Shown here in pieces: positions 44,039 through 55,233 of a DNA stretch of 64,000 nucleotides (within the stretch, counting starts at the first letter, position 1; each line of letters starts with the position of its first letter). The notes beneath the pieces are model-generated. The model was not told where the DNA came from and did no database searches. It saw nothing but the letters and a program-made list of their open reading frames with translations. The stretch is from an uncultured Nocardioides sp. (lineage in GTDB: Bacteria > Actinomycetota > Actinomycetes > Propionibacteriales > Nocardioidaceae). The DNA is taken from NCBI RefSeq assembly GCF_947489365.1, contig NZ_CANLDB010000001.1:868001-932000 (forward strand), in the 5' to 3' direction. The translations under genes and the position numbers were made by a program.

Positions 44039-45175
44039 ATGCGTGAGTACCTGGTCGTCTTCCTCGTCGCGGGCGCCGTCACCTACCTGCTGACGGTGTT
44101 CGCCCGGGAGATCGCGCTCCGCACCAACGCGGTGGCCGCGGTCCGCGACCGGGACGTCCACGCCGAGCCGATCCCGTACCTGGGCGGGCTGGCGCTCCTC
44201 GGTGGGCTGGTGGCCGCCTACGTCGTCGCCCGGGAGCTCCCGTTCCTGTCGACCTCGCAGGACTTCGTCTTCCAGGACGCCGGGGTGGTGCTCGTCGCGG
44301 GCGCGCTCATCTGCGCGGTCGGGGTCGTCGACGACATCTTCGAGCTCGACGCGCTGACCAAGCTCGGCGGTCAGGTGCTGGCGTCCGGGCTGCTCATCTA
44401 CTTCGGTGTCCGCTACTACTACGTCCTGGACCGGGACGGCGGACAGATCTCCCTCGTCCCGTCGCAGGGGGCGCTGCTGACCGTCCTGGTCGTGGTCGCC
44501 ACGGTCAACGCGGTGAACTTCGTCGACGGCCTGGACGGCCTCGCCGCCGGCGTGGTCGGGATCGGCGCGGCGTCCTTCTTCCTCTTCTGCTACCAGCTCA
44601 CGGTGATCAACGACGCCACCCGCGCCACGACCGCCGCGCTGCTGAGCGCGGCCCTGGCGGGGGCCTGCGTCGGGTTCCTCGTGCACAACTCCCACCCGGC
44701 GCGCATCTTCATGGGCGACTCGGGCTCGATGCTCATCGGGCTGGTGCTGTCGGCGAGCACGCTGACCCTGACCGGTCAGTTCTCGGCCAGCGAGCTGTCC
44801 ACCGCCCAGGGGACCGGCCCCGGGTTCCTGCCCGTCATCCTCCCGGTGCTGCTGCCCGTCGCGATCCTCATCGTGCCGCTGGTCGACCTGCTGCTGGCCG
44901 TCCTGCGCCGTACCCGGGCCGGCCGATCGCCGTTCGCCCCCGACAAGCAGCACCTGCACCACCGCCTGCTCGAGATCGGCCACTCCCACCGCCGCGCTGT
45001 CCTCCTGATGTGGCTCTGGGCGGCGCTGATCGGCTTCGGCACGGTGCTCGCCAGCCTCTACCAGGGCCCGTTGATGTGGACCTCCCTCGCGGTGATGGTC
45101 GTCGTCACCCTCGCGCTCACCTTCGTCGTCCCCAACGCCCCCGCCCCGGCCTTCATGGCCGAGGAGGACGACTGA
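44039..45175 (+). CDS. wecA: undecaprenyl-phosphate N-acetylglucosaminyl 1-phosphate transferase-like protein (WecA/MraY superfamily)
   Basis: 378 residues from ATG 44039, ten nt after tsaC. Eleven or so hydrophobic segments. Signatures: HAEPIPYLGGLALLGGLV (about 41-58), VDDIFELDALTKLGGQ (about 101-116), NFVDGLDGLAAGV (about 160-172, catalytic Asp pair), FMGDSGSMLIGL (about 223-234) and the HLHHRLLEIGHSHRR motif (about 304-318). This matches the polyprenyl-phosphate sugar-1-phosphate transferases that start arabinogalactan or teichoic-type polymers in actinobacteria. The exact sugar is not provable from sequence. Confidence 0.92.
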   Translation: MREYLVVFLVAGAVTYLLTVFAREIALRTNAVAAVRDRDVHAEPIPYLGGLALLGGLVAAYVVARELPFLSTSQDFVFQDAGVVLVAGALICAVGVVDDIFELDALTKLGGQVLASGLLIYFGVRYYYVLDRDGGQISLVPSQGALLTVLVVVATVNAVNFVDGLDGLAAGVVGIGAASFFLFCYQLTVINDATRATTAALLSAALAGACVGFLVHNSHPARIFMGDSGSMLIGLVLSASTLTLTGQFSASELSTAQGTGPGFLPVILPVLLPVAILIVPLVDLLLAVLRRTRAGRSPFAPDKQHLHHRLLEIGHSHRRAVLLMWLWAALIGFGTVLASLYQGPLMWTSLAVMVVVTLALTFVVPNAPAPAFMAEEDD

Positions 45176-45224
45176 GCCCTTCCCCAGCGGGTCGAGCGCG
45201 CGTCGTCGAGACCCGGCCCCACCG

Positions 45225-45346
45225 GTGGTCGAGGTGTCCCGGAGCGACGCAGGAGCGTCGGGGTCACGAGATCCGGTGAGGGGTTGTCGTACGTCGTGCG
45301 GGATCTCGTGGCTCGGTCGCTGCGCGACGCTCGCACCTCGATCTCC
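45225..45346. repeat. palindromic repeat related to the 8-kb family
   Basis: The segment 45301-45346 is, in reverse orientation, nearly identical to the core at 8144-8188 and 8019-8060. GTCACGAGATC (about 45262-45272) and GATCTCGTG (45302-45310) form inverted arms with a spacer of about 28 nt that contains GTCGTACGTCGTGC. It lies downstream of wecA and upstream of the atp promoter region; it contains no gene. Confidence 0.85.
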
Positions 45347-45383
45347 GGGGGCGGGCCCCGCGAGGTGAGCGTGGGGGACCGCT

Positions 45384-45399
45384 TGTGATAACTTTCACG
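45384..45399 (+). promoter_or_regulatory. CRP/GlxR-like site upstream of the ATP synthase operon
   Basis: TGTGATAACTTTCACG matches TGTGA-N6-TCACA at nine of ten half-site positions. It lies 69 bp before atpI, the first gene of the atp operon, in the only region with room for its promoter. No definite -35/-10 pair could be assigned. Confidence 0.5.
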
Positions 45400-45467
45400 A
45401 GCGTTCCGACGGGGTTCCACCCGTCGCCGGACGCCCGCTCCGCCCCCGATCAGGAACGGCCGCCACC

Positions 45468-45890
45468 ATGACGACCGACCGCAGCCCCGCCCGCCAGATG
45501 CTGGTCTCGGGGTCGTTGGGGACCGTCGTCGTCGGTGCCGTGTGCACCGTCGTCGCGTGGTTCCTCGCCGGCACCCCCGGGCTGTGGGGCGCGCTCACCG
45601 GTGTCGCCGTGGTGTGGGGCTCGTCCCTGGTCAGCATCATCGCGCTGAGCGCCACCCGCCGGGCCGAGCCGACCATCGCGCTGATGGTCGCCCTGGTCGT
45701 GCACTTCGGCAAGGTGATCGTCCTGATCGGTGCCCTGCTCCTCATCTCGTCGACCGGCCTGCTCGACGGCACGCTCGACCGCTGGAGCCTCGCCGGGACC
45801 ATCGTGGCGGTCGCGATCACCTGGTCCCTGGCCGAGATCAACGCCTACCTGCGCACCCGTCAGCCGACGTACGACCTGGACGCCGCATGA
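45468..45890 (+). CDS. atpI: ATP synthase I-like membrane protein (AtpI)
   Basis: 140 residues from ATG 45468. Four hydrophobic segments (about 12-32, 38-58, 69-90, 100-120). It heads the operon ahead of atpB, the usual place for AtpI, which assists c-ring assembly or ion supply. The identification is mainly by position and topology, since AtpI sequences are poorly conserved. The C-terminus carries a short charged tail. The intergenic gap to atpB is 118 nt. Confidence 0.75.
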   Translation: MTTDRSPARQMLVSGSLGTVVVGAVCTVVAWFLAGTPGLWGALTGVAVVWGSSLVSIIALSATRRAEPTIALMVALVVHFGKVIVLIGALLLISSTGLLDGTLDRWSLAGTIVAVAITWSLAEINAYLRTRQPTYDLDAA

Positions 45891-46008
45891 GCGCCCGCGG
45901 CTGTTACGGTTCCCACCGTCGCCTGTGGGCGACCCAGCACCCCCTGCTGCTGCCCGGCCGCGCCCTCGTGCGTCCGCGTGCCGACCTGAGCCCCCTGGAG
46001 GATGGACA

Positions 46009-46809
46009 GTGACCCTCGCCGGTGCCGCGATCCGCGCCTCGGAGTCGCCTCCCCAGCCGGGGCCGGCCGACTTCAACCTGCCCCCGATCTTCGAGGTGGC
46101 GGGCTTCGGGATCACGAAGCCCATGGTGCTGGTCGTGCTGTCCGCCGTCATCGCGTTCGGTGTGCTGTACACGATGTCGCGACGCGCCGCCGTCGTCCCC
46201 GGTCGCCTGCAGTTCGCGGGCGAGGCCATGTACGGCTTCGTGCGCAACGGGATCGCCCGGGAGAACATCGGGGCGCCCGACTACCACCGGTACGTGCCGT
46301 ACCTGTTCACGATCTTCGTGTTCGTGCTCGTGAACAACTACTACGGCATGATCCCGTTCTTCCAGTTCCCGACGATGTCGCGCATCGGCTACCCGCTGGC
46401 GCTCGCGCTGATCGCCTGGGTCGTCTACAACGTCGCCGGCATCGCCCGCCACGGCCTCCTCGGCTACCTGCGGCTCCAGACCCTGCCGCCGGGCCTGCCC
46501 GCGTGGATCGTCCCGATCATCGTGCCGCTGGAGTTCCTCTCGAACATCCTGCTGCGGCCGCTGACGCTGACGCTGCGTCTGTTCGCGACGATGTTCGCGG
46601 GCCACCTGCTGCTCATCCTGTTCGCGCTCGGCGGCGAGTACCTGCTGCTGCACTCGGACAACGCGCTCGCCATCCCCGGCGGCATCCTGTCGTTCGTCAT
46701 GTTCATCGCGATCAGCTTCCTCGAGCTGCTGATCATGTTCCTCCAGGCCTACGTGTTCACGCTGCTGACGGCGATGTACATCGGCCTGGCGCTCGCCGAC
46801 GAGCACTGA
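46009..46809 (+). CDS. atpB: F0F1 ATP synthase subunit a
   Basis: 266 residues from GTG 46009, with TGGAGGATG upstream. Five to six membrane helices. The proton half-channel Arg lies in the helix LRPLTLTLRLFATMFAGHLL (about 185-204), and conserved polar residues in LLEFLSN-type and GLALADEH positions near the C-terminus line the channel. It forms the stator half of proton translocation. Followed by atpE after 112 nt. Confidence 0.96.
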   Translation: MTLAGAAIRASESPPQPGPADFNLPPIFEVAGFGITKPMVLVVLSAVIAFGVLYTMSRRAAVVPGRLQFAGEAMYGFVRNGIARENIGAPDYHRYVPYLFTIFVFVLVNNYYGMIPFFQFPTMSRIGYPLALALIAWVVYNVAGIARHGLLGYLRLQTLPPGLPAWIVPIIVPLEFLSNILLRPLTLTLRLFATMFAGHLLLILFALGGEYLLLHSDNALAIPGGILSFVMFIAISFLELLIMFLQAYVFTLLTAMYIGLALADEH

Positions 46810-46921
46810 GTCGGACGAGGAGCACCGCGCACCACCCCCGCACGACCCGCACCACCACTGACTCGACACGTACCACCCACCGGCGCCGTACCGTGCGGTG
46901 CCAACCCAGAAAGGAATCGCC

Positions 46922-47134
46922 GTGGAACTGGGCACTCTGAACATGGTCGGTCTCGGCCTCGCTGCGATCGGCCCCGGTGTCGGCATCGGCCTCATCTTCG
47001 CCGCGCTGGTCAACGGGATCGCCCGTCAGCCGGAGGCCGAGGGCCGCCTGCGCACGACCGCCATCCTCGGCTTCGTGCTCTGTGAGCAGCTCTTCGTCAT
47101 CGGCGTCGCGCTCGCCTTCGTCCTCCAGCCGTAG
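46922..47134 (+). CDS. atpE: F0F1 ATP synthase subunit c
   Basis: 70 residues from GTG 46922, with AGAAAGGA upstream. Two-helix hairpin: Gly-rich first helix ([19 protein letters not shown]), polar loop RQPEAEGRL, and second helix with the proton-binding Glu55 ([14 protein letters not shown]). The ring forms the rotor. The residue before Glu55 is Cys54, less common at this place in other bacteria. It is a known drug target in mycobacteria through the Glu pocket. Confidence 0.97.
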   Translation: MELGTLNMVGLGLAAIGPGVGIGLIFAALVNGIARQPEAEGRLRTTAILGFVLCEQLFVIGVALAFVLQP

Positions 47135-47166
47135 CAGGACGCACCATCGGACCGGGAAGGACGACC

Positions 47167-47739
47167 ATGAGTACAGACGTGGTGCGGGCAGCGGAGGACC
47201 TCAACCCGCTGATCCCGCACGTCTCCGAGATCGTCATCGGGCTTGTCGTCTTCGGCATCCTGTTCTTCCTCATCGTCAAGTTCGTCGCGCCCAACTTCGA
47301 GAAGGCGTACGCCGACCGCACCAAGGCGATCGAGGGCGGCATCAGTGCGGCCGAGACGAAGCAGGCCGAGGCGGACGCACGCCTCGCCGAGCTGGAGAAG
47401 CAGCTCGCGGACGCCCGCCACGAGGCGGCACGCATCCGTGAGGAGGCTCGCGAGCAGGGCGCGCAGATCGTCGCCGAGATGCGCGAGCAGGCCAACCGCG
47501 AGGCCGAGCGCATCAAGGAGAACGGCAAGGCCACCATCGAGGCGGAGCGCCAGCAGGCGGTCACCTCGCTGCGGGCCGAGGTCGGCACCCTGGCCACCGC
47601 GCTCGCCGGTCGCATCGTGGGCGAGTCCCTCGAGGACGACGAGCGCGCCAACCGTGTGGTCGACCGTTTCCTGGCGGACCTCGAGGACCTCGAGACCTCC
47701 CGCCAGGCTGCTCCGGGCGTGAACGGCGGGGCGGTCTGA
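47167..47739 (+). CDS. atpF: F0F1 ATP synthase subunit b
   Basis: 190 residues from ATG 47167. One N-terminal membrane helix (EIVIGLVVFGILFFLIVKFV, about 19-38) followed by a long coiled coil rich in Glu, Ala, Arg and Lys (about 45-160) that forms the peripheral stalk. The stop overlaps the start of atpH (TGATGG). The mycobacterial b-delta fusion is not present here: b and delta are separate genes. Confidence 0.96.
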   Translation: MSTDVVRAAEDLNPLIPHVSEIVIGLVVFGILFFLIVKFVAPNFEKAYADRTKAIEGGISAAETKQAEADARLAELEKQLADARHEAARIREEAREQGAQIVAEMREQANREAERIKENGKATIEAERQQAVTSLRAEVGTLATALAGRIVGESLEDDERANRVVDRFLADLEDLETSRQAAPGVNGGAV

Positions 47740-48569
47740 TGGTCGCCTCCTCCGCTCTGCGCGGTGCGTCGGCCGAGTCGCTGGCGACCCTCGACGAGCA
47801 GCTGTCCGCAGCGCTCGGCGGGGCCGACGGCACCGCGGACGCCGCGCGGGTCGGCGACGACCTGTTCGGGGCCGCGATGCTGCTGCAGCGCGAGTCCGCG
47901 CTGCGTCGTACGGCGACCGACGCGTCCCTGGACGTCGACGCCCGCTCGGGCCTGGTGCGCCAGGTGCTCGAGGGCCAGCTGTCGGCGACCGCCCTGGACC
48001 TCGTGGCGAAGGCCGCGACGCTGCGGTGGACCGCGAGCCGGGACATGCCCGACGCGCTGGAGCACCTGTCGGTCGTCGCGACCGTCCGCTCCGCGCCCGA
48101 CGCGTCCGACCGTCTCGCCGACGAGCTCTTCGCCGCGGCGGCGATCGTCCGCGAGGAGCCCGGTCTGCGCGACGCGCTGGCGGACTCCGCCCGCACCGCC
48201 GAGGACCGCACCCGCCTGGTGGACGACGTGTTCGGCTCCCAGGCCCTCGAGGCCACCACGGTGCTCGTCAAGCGCGCCGTGACCGGCACCTACCGCACCG
48301 TCGGGGTGGCGCTGGACGAGTACCAGAAGATCGCCGCCGACGTGCACGCCGAGCGTGTCGCGGTGGTCACCGTCGCCGCGCCCGTCGGCGACGACGAGCT
48401 CGACCGGCTCCGCCGCGCGCTCACCTCGCAGTACGGGCGCGACGTGCACCTCAACGTGCAGGTCGACGCCAGCGTGATCGGCGGCATGCGGGTCGAGATC
48501 GGGGACGACGTCATCGACGGCACCGTCTCCGCGCGGCTCGACGAGGCGCGCCGCAGGCTCGCCGGCTGA
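47739..48569 (+). CDS. atpH: F0F1 ATP synthase subunit delta
   Basis: 276 residues from ATG 47739. Longer than the proteobacterial subunit because of an N-terminal extension of about 95 residues, typical of actinobacteria. The OSCP-type core (about 95-276) ends in VQVDASVIGGMRVEIGDDVID, the conserved delta C-terminal motif. It connects F1 to the peripheral stalk. Confidence 0.95.
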   Translation: MVASSALRGASAESLATLDEQLSAALGGADGTADAARVGDDLFGAAMLLQRESALRRTATDASLDVDARSGLVRQVLEGQLSATALDLVAKAATLRWTASRDMPDALEHLSVVATVRSAPDASDRLADELFAAAAIVREEPGLRDALADSARTAEDRTRLVDDVFGSQALEATTVLVKRAVTGTYRTVGVALDEYQKIAADVHAERVAVVTVAAPVGDDELDRLRRALTSQYGRDVHLNVQVDASVIGGMRVEIGDDVIDGTVSARLDEARRRLAG

Positions 48570-48641
48570 GTCGGCCCCGCCGGTGCAGCCACCCCCCAGA
48601 CATCATTGGAAGATCGACCCACCGAGAGTAGGGATCAGCTC

Positions 48642-50282
<1,641 letters not shown>

Positions 50283-50291
50283 GGTCACACC

Positions 50292-51242
50292 ATGGCTGTA
50301 TCGCTGCGGGAGTACCGCGCACGGATCAAGTCGACGGAGTCGATGAAGAAGATCACGCGCGCCATGGAGCTCATCGCTGCGTCCCGGATCATCAAGGCGC
50401 AGCAGCGGGCCCAGGCGGCAGCGCCGTACGCCCGTGAGCTGACGCGGGCGGTCTCGGCGGTGGCCACGTTCTCGAACGTGGAGCACCCGCTGACCATGGA
50501 GCCCGAGGACCCGAAGCGGGCGGCGGTGCTCATCGTCACCAGCGACCGGGGTCTCGCGGGCGCCTACTCGTCGTCGGTGCTCCGGGAGGCCGAGCGCCTC
50601 GCCGAGAAGCTCCGCGAGGAGGGCAAGGAGGTGGACACCTACATCTCGGGCCGCAAGGGCCAGGCGTACTTCACCTTCCGCCAGCGCCCCGTCGTCCGCT
50701 CCTGGTCCGGCTTCTCGGACCAGCCGACGTACGACAAGGCCGCCGAGATCGGGCAGGCGCTCATCGCGGCGTTCAACGCCGCCGAGGGCGAGCAGGGCAC
50801 GGCGACGGCGGGGGACGAGGAGTACGAGGTCCCCGCGGTCGACGAGGTGCACGTGGTGTTCACCCGGTTCCGCTCGATGCTGAGCCAGGAGCCGAGCACC
50901 ATCCGCCTGCTGCCGCTCGAGGTCGTCGAGGGCTCCGAGAAGCCCGACGAGTCCGAGCTGCTGCCGCTCTACGAGTTCGAGCCCAGCGCCGAGGAGGTGC
51001 TGGACACGCTGCTGCCGCAGTACGTCCAGAGCCGCATCTACTTCGCGCACCTCCAGGCGGCGGCCTCCGAGCTCGCCGCCCGTCAGCAGGCGATGAAGTC
51101 CGCCACCGACAACGCGGACGAGCTGATCAAGAAGTACAAGCGCATCGCCAACCAGGCCCGCCAGGCCGGCATCACCCAGGAAATCAGCGAGATCGTCGGA
51201 GGCGTCAACGCGCTCGCCGACGCCGGAGCCGGGAGAGACTGA
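50292..51242 (+). CDS. atpG: F0F1 ATP synthase subunit gamma
   Basis: 316 residues from ATG 50292, nine nt after atpA. The N-terminal helix [20 protein letters not shown] and the C-terminal helix [20 protein letters not shown] form the coiled-coil rotor shaft. The Rossmann-like middle (about 70-210) includes the [15 protein letters not shown] segment. A short insertion with [17 protein letters not shown] (about 165-185) corresponds to the actinobacterial gamma loop thought to limit ATP hydrolysis. Confidence 0.96.
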   Translation: MAVSLREYRARIKSTESMKKITRAMELIAASRIIKAQQRAQAAAPYARELTRAVSAVATFSNVEHPLTMEPEDPKRAAVLIVTSDRGLAGAYSSSVLREAERLAEKLREEGKEVDTYISGRKGQAYFTFRQRPVVRSWSGFSDQPTYDKAAEIGQALIAAFNAAEGEQGTATAGDEEYEVPAVDEVHVVFTRFRSMLSQEPSTIRLLPLEVVEGSEKPDESELLPLYEFEPSAEEVLDTLLPQYVQSRIYFAHLQAAASELAARQQAMKSATDNADELIKKYKRIANQARQAGITQEISEIVGGVNALADAGAGRD

Positions 51243-52706
<1,464 letters not shown>

Positions 52707-52709
52707 GCC

Positions 52710-53120
52710 ATGGCATCGGAGAACCTCCAGGTCGAGCTGGTCGCGGCCGACCGGCTCGTCTGGTCGGGCGAGGCGAAGCAGGTGACGGCACGGACCGTCG
52801 AGGGCGACCTCGGCGTCCTGCCGGGCCACGCCCCGCTGCTGTCCGTGCTCGTGCCCGGCGTGGTCGACGTCCAGACCGCCGACGGGGAGACCTGGGCGGC
52901 CGCGGTCGACACCGGGTTCCTGTCGGTGGCGGACAACCGGGTGTCGATCCTGTCCGAGTACGCCCAGCTCTCCCACGAGATCGACCTCGAGAAGGCCCGT
53001 CACGACCTCGAGCGTGCGCGGGAGGCCGGCGAGGACGACGACGAGGCGCTGGCGAACGTCCGGAGCGCCGAGGCGCGCATCCGGGCGGCCGAGCGCGAGA
53101 CCTCGGGCCGCGCCCGCTAG
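52710..53120 (+). CDS. atpC: F0F1 ATP synthase subunit epsilon
   Basis: 136 residues from ATG 52710, three nt after atpD. N-terminal beta sandwich (about 1-88, with LGVLPGHAPLLSVLVPG) and a C-terminal helical hairpin (about 89-136). The helix region is moderately long, as in other actinobacteria, and may contribute to inhibition of ATP hydrolysis. Confidence 0.95.
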   Translation: MASENLQVELVAADRLVWSGEAKQVTARTVEGDLGVLPGHAPLLSVLVPGVVDVQTADGETWAAAVDTGFLSVADNRVSILSEYAQLSHEIDLEKARHDLERAREAGEDDDEALANVRSAEARIRAAERETSGRAR

Positions 53121-53186
53121 CCTGACGTCGGTGGGTGGGCGAGAGGCGTCGCGCCCCTCGACAAGTGTGTGGGTCGGGAGGTGCGG

Positions 53187-53627
53187 ATGGCGTGGTGGCA
53201 GATCGCTCTCGAGATCGTCGGCGTCCTGCTGTTCCTCGTCCTCCTCTACGGACTCGTGCTCGTCGCCCGCCGTCGCTGGCTCTCCCGTGACGGCGGGACC
53301 TTCGAGCTCTCCCACCGCGTCCGGTCCGACCGGGAGGGACGGGGCTGGGTCCTCGGGCTCGGTCGCTACTCCGGCGAGCGCCTCGAGTGGTTCCGCATCT
53401 TCTCGCTCTCCCCGCGGGCCAGTCGCGTGTTCGTGCGGTCGAGGCTGGTCCTCGAGCAGCGCCGTGACCCGGAGAGCAGCGAGCTCGCCGCGCTGTACGC
53501 CGAGCACGTCGTCGTCCGCTGCCGCACCCCGGACGGCGAGGTCGAGCTCGCGATGAGCCCGTCGTCGCTCACCGGCTTCTCGTCCTGGCTGGAGGCCCAT
53601 CCTCCCGGGGCCCGGAGGCTCGGCTAG
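53187..53627 (+). CDS. DUF2550 family membrane protein
   Basis: 146 residues from ATG 53187 with GGGAGG upstream. One N-terminal membrane helix (about 4-26), then a cytoplasmic domain with the typical stretch GGTFELSHRVRSDREGRGW. DUF2550 genes follow atpC in many actinobacteria (in mycobacteria Rv1312), so this position is expected. The function is unknown. It is followed directly by a second membrane protein gene starting at the base after its stop. Confidence 0.88.
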   Translation: MAWWQIALEIVGVLLFLVLLYGLVLVARRRWLSRDGGTFELSHRVRSDREGRGWVLGLGRYSGERLEWFRIFSLSPRASRVFVRSRLVLEQRRDPESSELAALYAEHVVVRCRTPDGEVELAMSPSSLTGFSSWLEAHPPGARRLG

Positions 53628-54398
53628 GTGCGCACCGTTCTCTGCGGCGTGCTGGCCCTGGTCGCCGTCGTCGCCGGGACCGCCTCGGTCCTGCTCATCC
53701 TGACCGGTGCCTTCGTCGCCGACCCCGACCGCCCGGGACGCCTCGGGGCCCTCGCGCTCAGCTCGCCGGTCGTCCAGGACCAGGCCACCGACTACCTCGT
53801 CGACACCTTCGCGGGCCAGGCCCCGGCGATGGGCCTCGAGCAGTCGCAGGTCCGCCGCGTCACACAGCGGGCCGTCGACGACCCCCGGGTGCGCGAGGCC
53901 CTCGCCGAGGCCGAGGTGACGCCCGACGGCCGGCTGCGCCTGGACGGCGTGTACGGCGCGGTGGCCGACCAGCTGGAGGACGCCGGTCGACCCGACGAGG
54001 CCCGCCGGGTGCGGCAGCTGCCGCGGCAGGCGGTCGACTCGGGCCCCGTCGCCGACGAGCTCGCCGACCTGGTGCGCACCGCCCGGCTGGCACTGTGGGG
54101 CGGAGCACTGGTGGCGGGCATCGTGTCGCTCGTCGCCGGCTCCCTCGCGCTCGCCGCCGCCCGTCGGCGGCTGCTCTGCTTCGGGCTGATGCTCACCGGG
54201 GTCGGCGCCCTCGCTGCCCTCGTCCTCGAGGTCGCCCCCCGTCTCGCGGGCGACGTCCGCGCCCGCGATGCCGGGTGGCTGGGCGCGGCCCGCGGCCTCG
54301 ACGAGGTGCTCGGCCAACCCGGGCTGGTCACCGTCGTCGCGTTCTGCGTGGTCGGTGTCGTGGTGGCCGTCCTCGGTCTGCGCTCCCGCCCGGCCTGA
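53628..54398 (+). CDS. membrane protein with extracytoplasmic loop, function unknown
   Basis: 256 residues from GTG 53628, directly after the DUF2550 stop. Membrane helices at about 4-28, 151-173, 180-199 and 228-249. The long loop (about 30-148) faces the outside and contains an RRVTQRAVDDPRVREAL segment. There are no obvious catalytic residues. It may be part of the atp transcript, but no experiment or conserved name supports a role in ATP synthase. It is convergent with the DUF4240-like gene. Confidence 0.7.
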   Translation: MRTVLCGVLALVAVVAGTASVLLILTGAFVADPDRPGRLGALALSSPVVQDQATDYLVDTFAGQAPAMGLEQSQVRRVTQRAVDDPRVREALAEAEVTPDGRLRLDGVYGAVADQLEDAGRPDEARRVRQLPRQAVDSGPVADELADLVRTARLALWGGALVAGIVSLVAGSLALAAARRRLLCFGLMLTGVGALAALVLEVAPRLAGDVRARDAGWLGAARGLDEVLGQPGLVTVVAFCVVGVVVAVLGLRSRPA

Positions 54399-54426
54399 CG
54401 GACAGCAGACGGAGGGGCGGGGACCC

Positions 54427-55233
54427 TCAGCCGTCCTCGTCGACGACCTGCAGCAGCCCGGCCACGATCTCGACGTACGCCGCCGTGCGGTCGCGCACGT
54501 CCACGTCACGGAGGTCGGCCGCCGGGTAGGTGCCCACGAGGACCACCTCGCCGTCCCCGTCGTCCCCGTCGTCCCCACTGTCCCCGGCGTCCCCGCCGGA
54601 GGGGTCGTCGTCCTCGGCGCCGTCGGCCCAGACGGTGATCGTGGGCTCGGCGGTGTCGCTCAGCGTGAGCCACACCGCCACCCGGTCGTACGACGTCCCG
54701 TGCGCCTCGCCGATCGAGCGGCGGGCGTGCGCGACCCCGGGGTCGACGAGCAGGGTCTCGCAGGCGCTGTCCCACGCCGGGTCGGCGGCCGGGACGACGC
54801 CCCACGACGGGTCGTCGTCGAGCGGGGGGTGGTCGGTGCGCCAGGCGGAGCGGACGCCGGCGGGCAGGTCCTCGGTGAGCCACTGGAGGACGAACGGGCC
54901 GGTGCCCTCCGCCGGCTCGCCGAGCGCGAGCAGCGCGTCGGCCTCCTGCCAGGCCCAGTCGTCCGGGTCGAGGACGCCGCCGGTCGTGTGGACCCGCTCG
55001 TAGGTGTCCCGGCCGCGCGCGAGCACCGCGGCGGCGACGGCCTCGGACACCTCGCCCCAGTGGTCGTGCGTCACGTGGCAGCGCTCGAGCAGGCCGTCCA
55101 CGAGGTCCCGGACGGCCTCGCCCAGCTCGCGCTCCTCCTCGGCTGCCAGGGAGTCCCCGAGCCGACCCACGCTCGTCTCGTCGGCGACACCGTCGAGGGC
55201 GCGCAGCAGTTCCCAGACCCGAGAGGAGTTCAC
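54427..55233 (-). CDS. DUF4240-like protein
   Basis: 268 residues from GTG 55233, overlapping the stop of the thiD-tenA gene (GTGA). The N-terminal part, SSRVWELLRALD with RDTYERVHTTGGVLDPDD, resembles the DUF4240 layout of Phe/Trp-containing helices; the match is by eye and moderate. An acidic segment (about residues 209-226, with DPSGGDAGDSGDDGDDGDGE) lies near the C-terminus. Function unknown. Its place at the end of the riboswitch-controlled thiamine operon could be accidental. Confidence 0.6.
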   Translation of the reverse strand: MNSSRVWELLRALDGVADETSVGRLGDSLAAEEERELGEAVRDLVDGLLERCHVTHDHWGEVSEAVAAAVLARGRDTYERVHTTGGVLDPDDWAWQEADALLALGEPAEGTGPFVLQWLTEDLPAGVRSAWRTDHPPLDDDPSWGVVPAADPAWDSACETLLVDPGVAHARRSIGEAHGTSYDRVAVWLTLSDTAEPTITVWADGAEDDDPSGGDAGDSGDDGDDGDGEVVLVGTYPAADLRDVDVRDRTAAYVEIVAGLLQVVDEDG

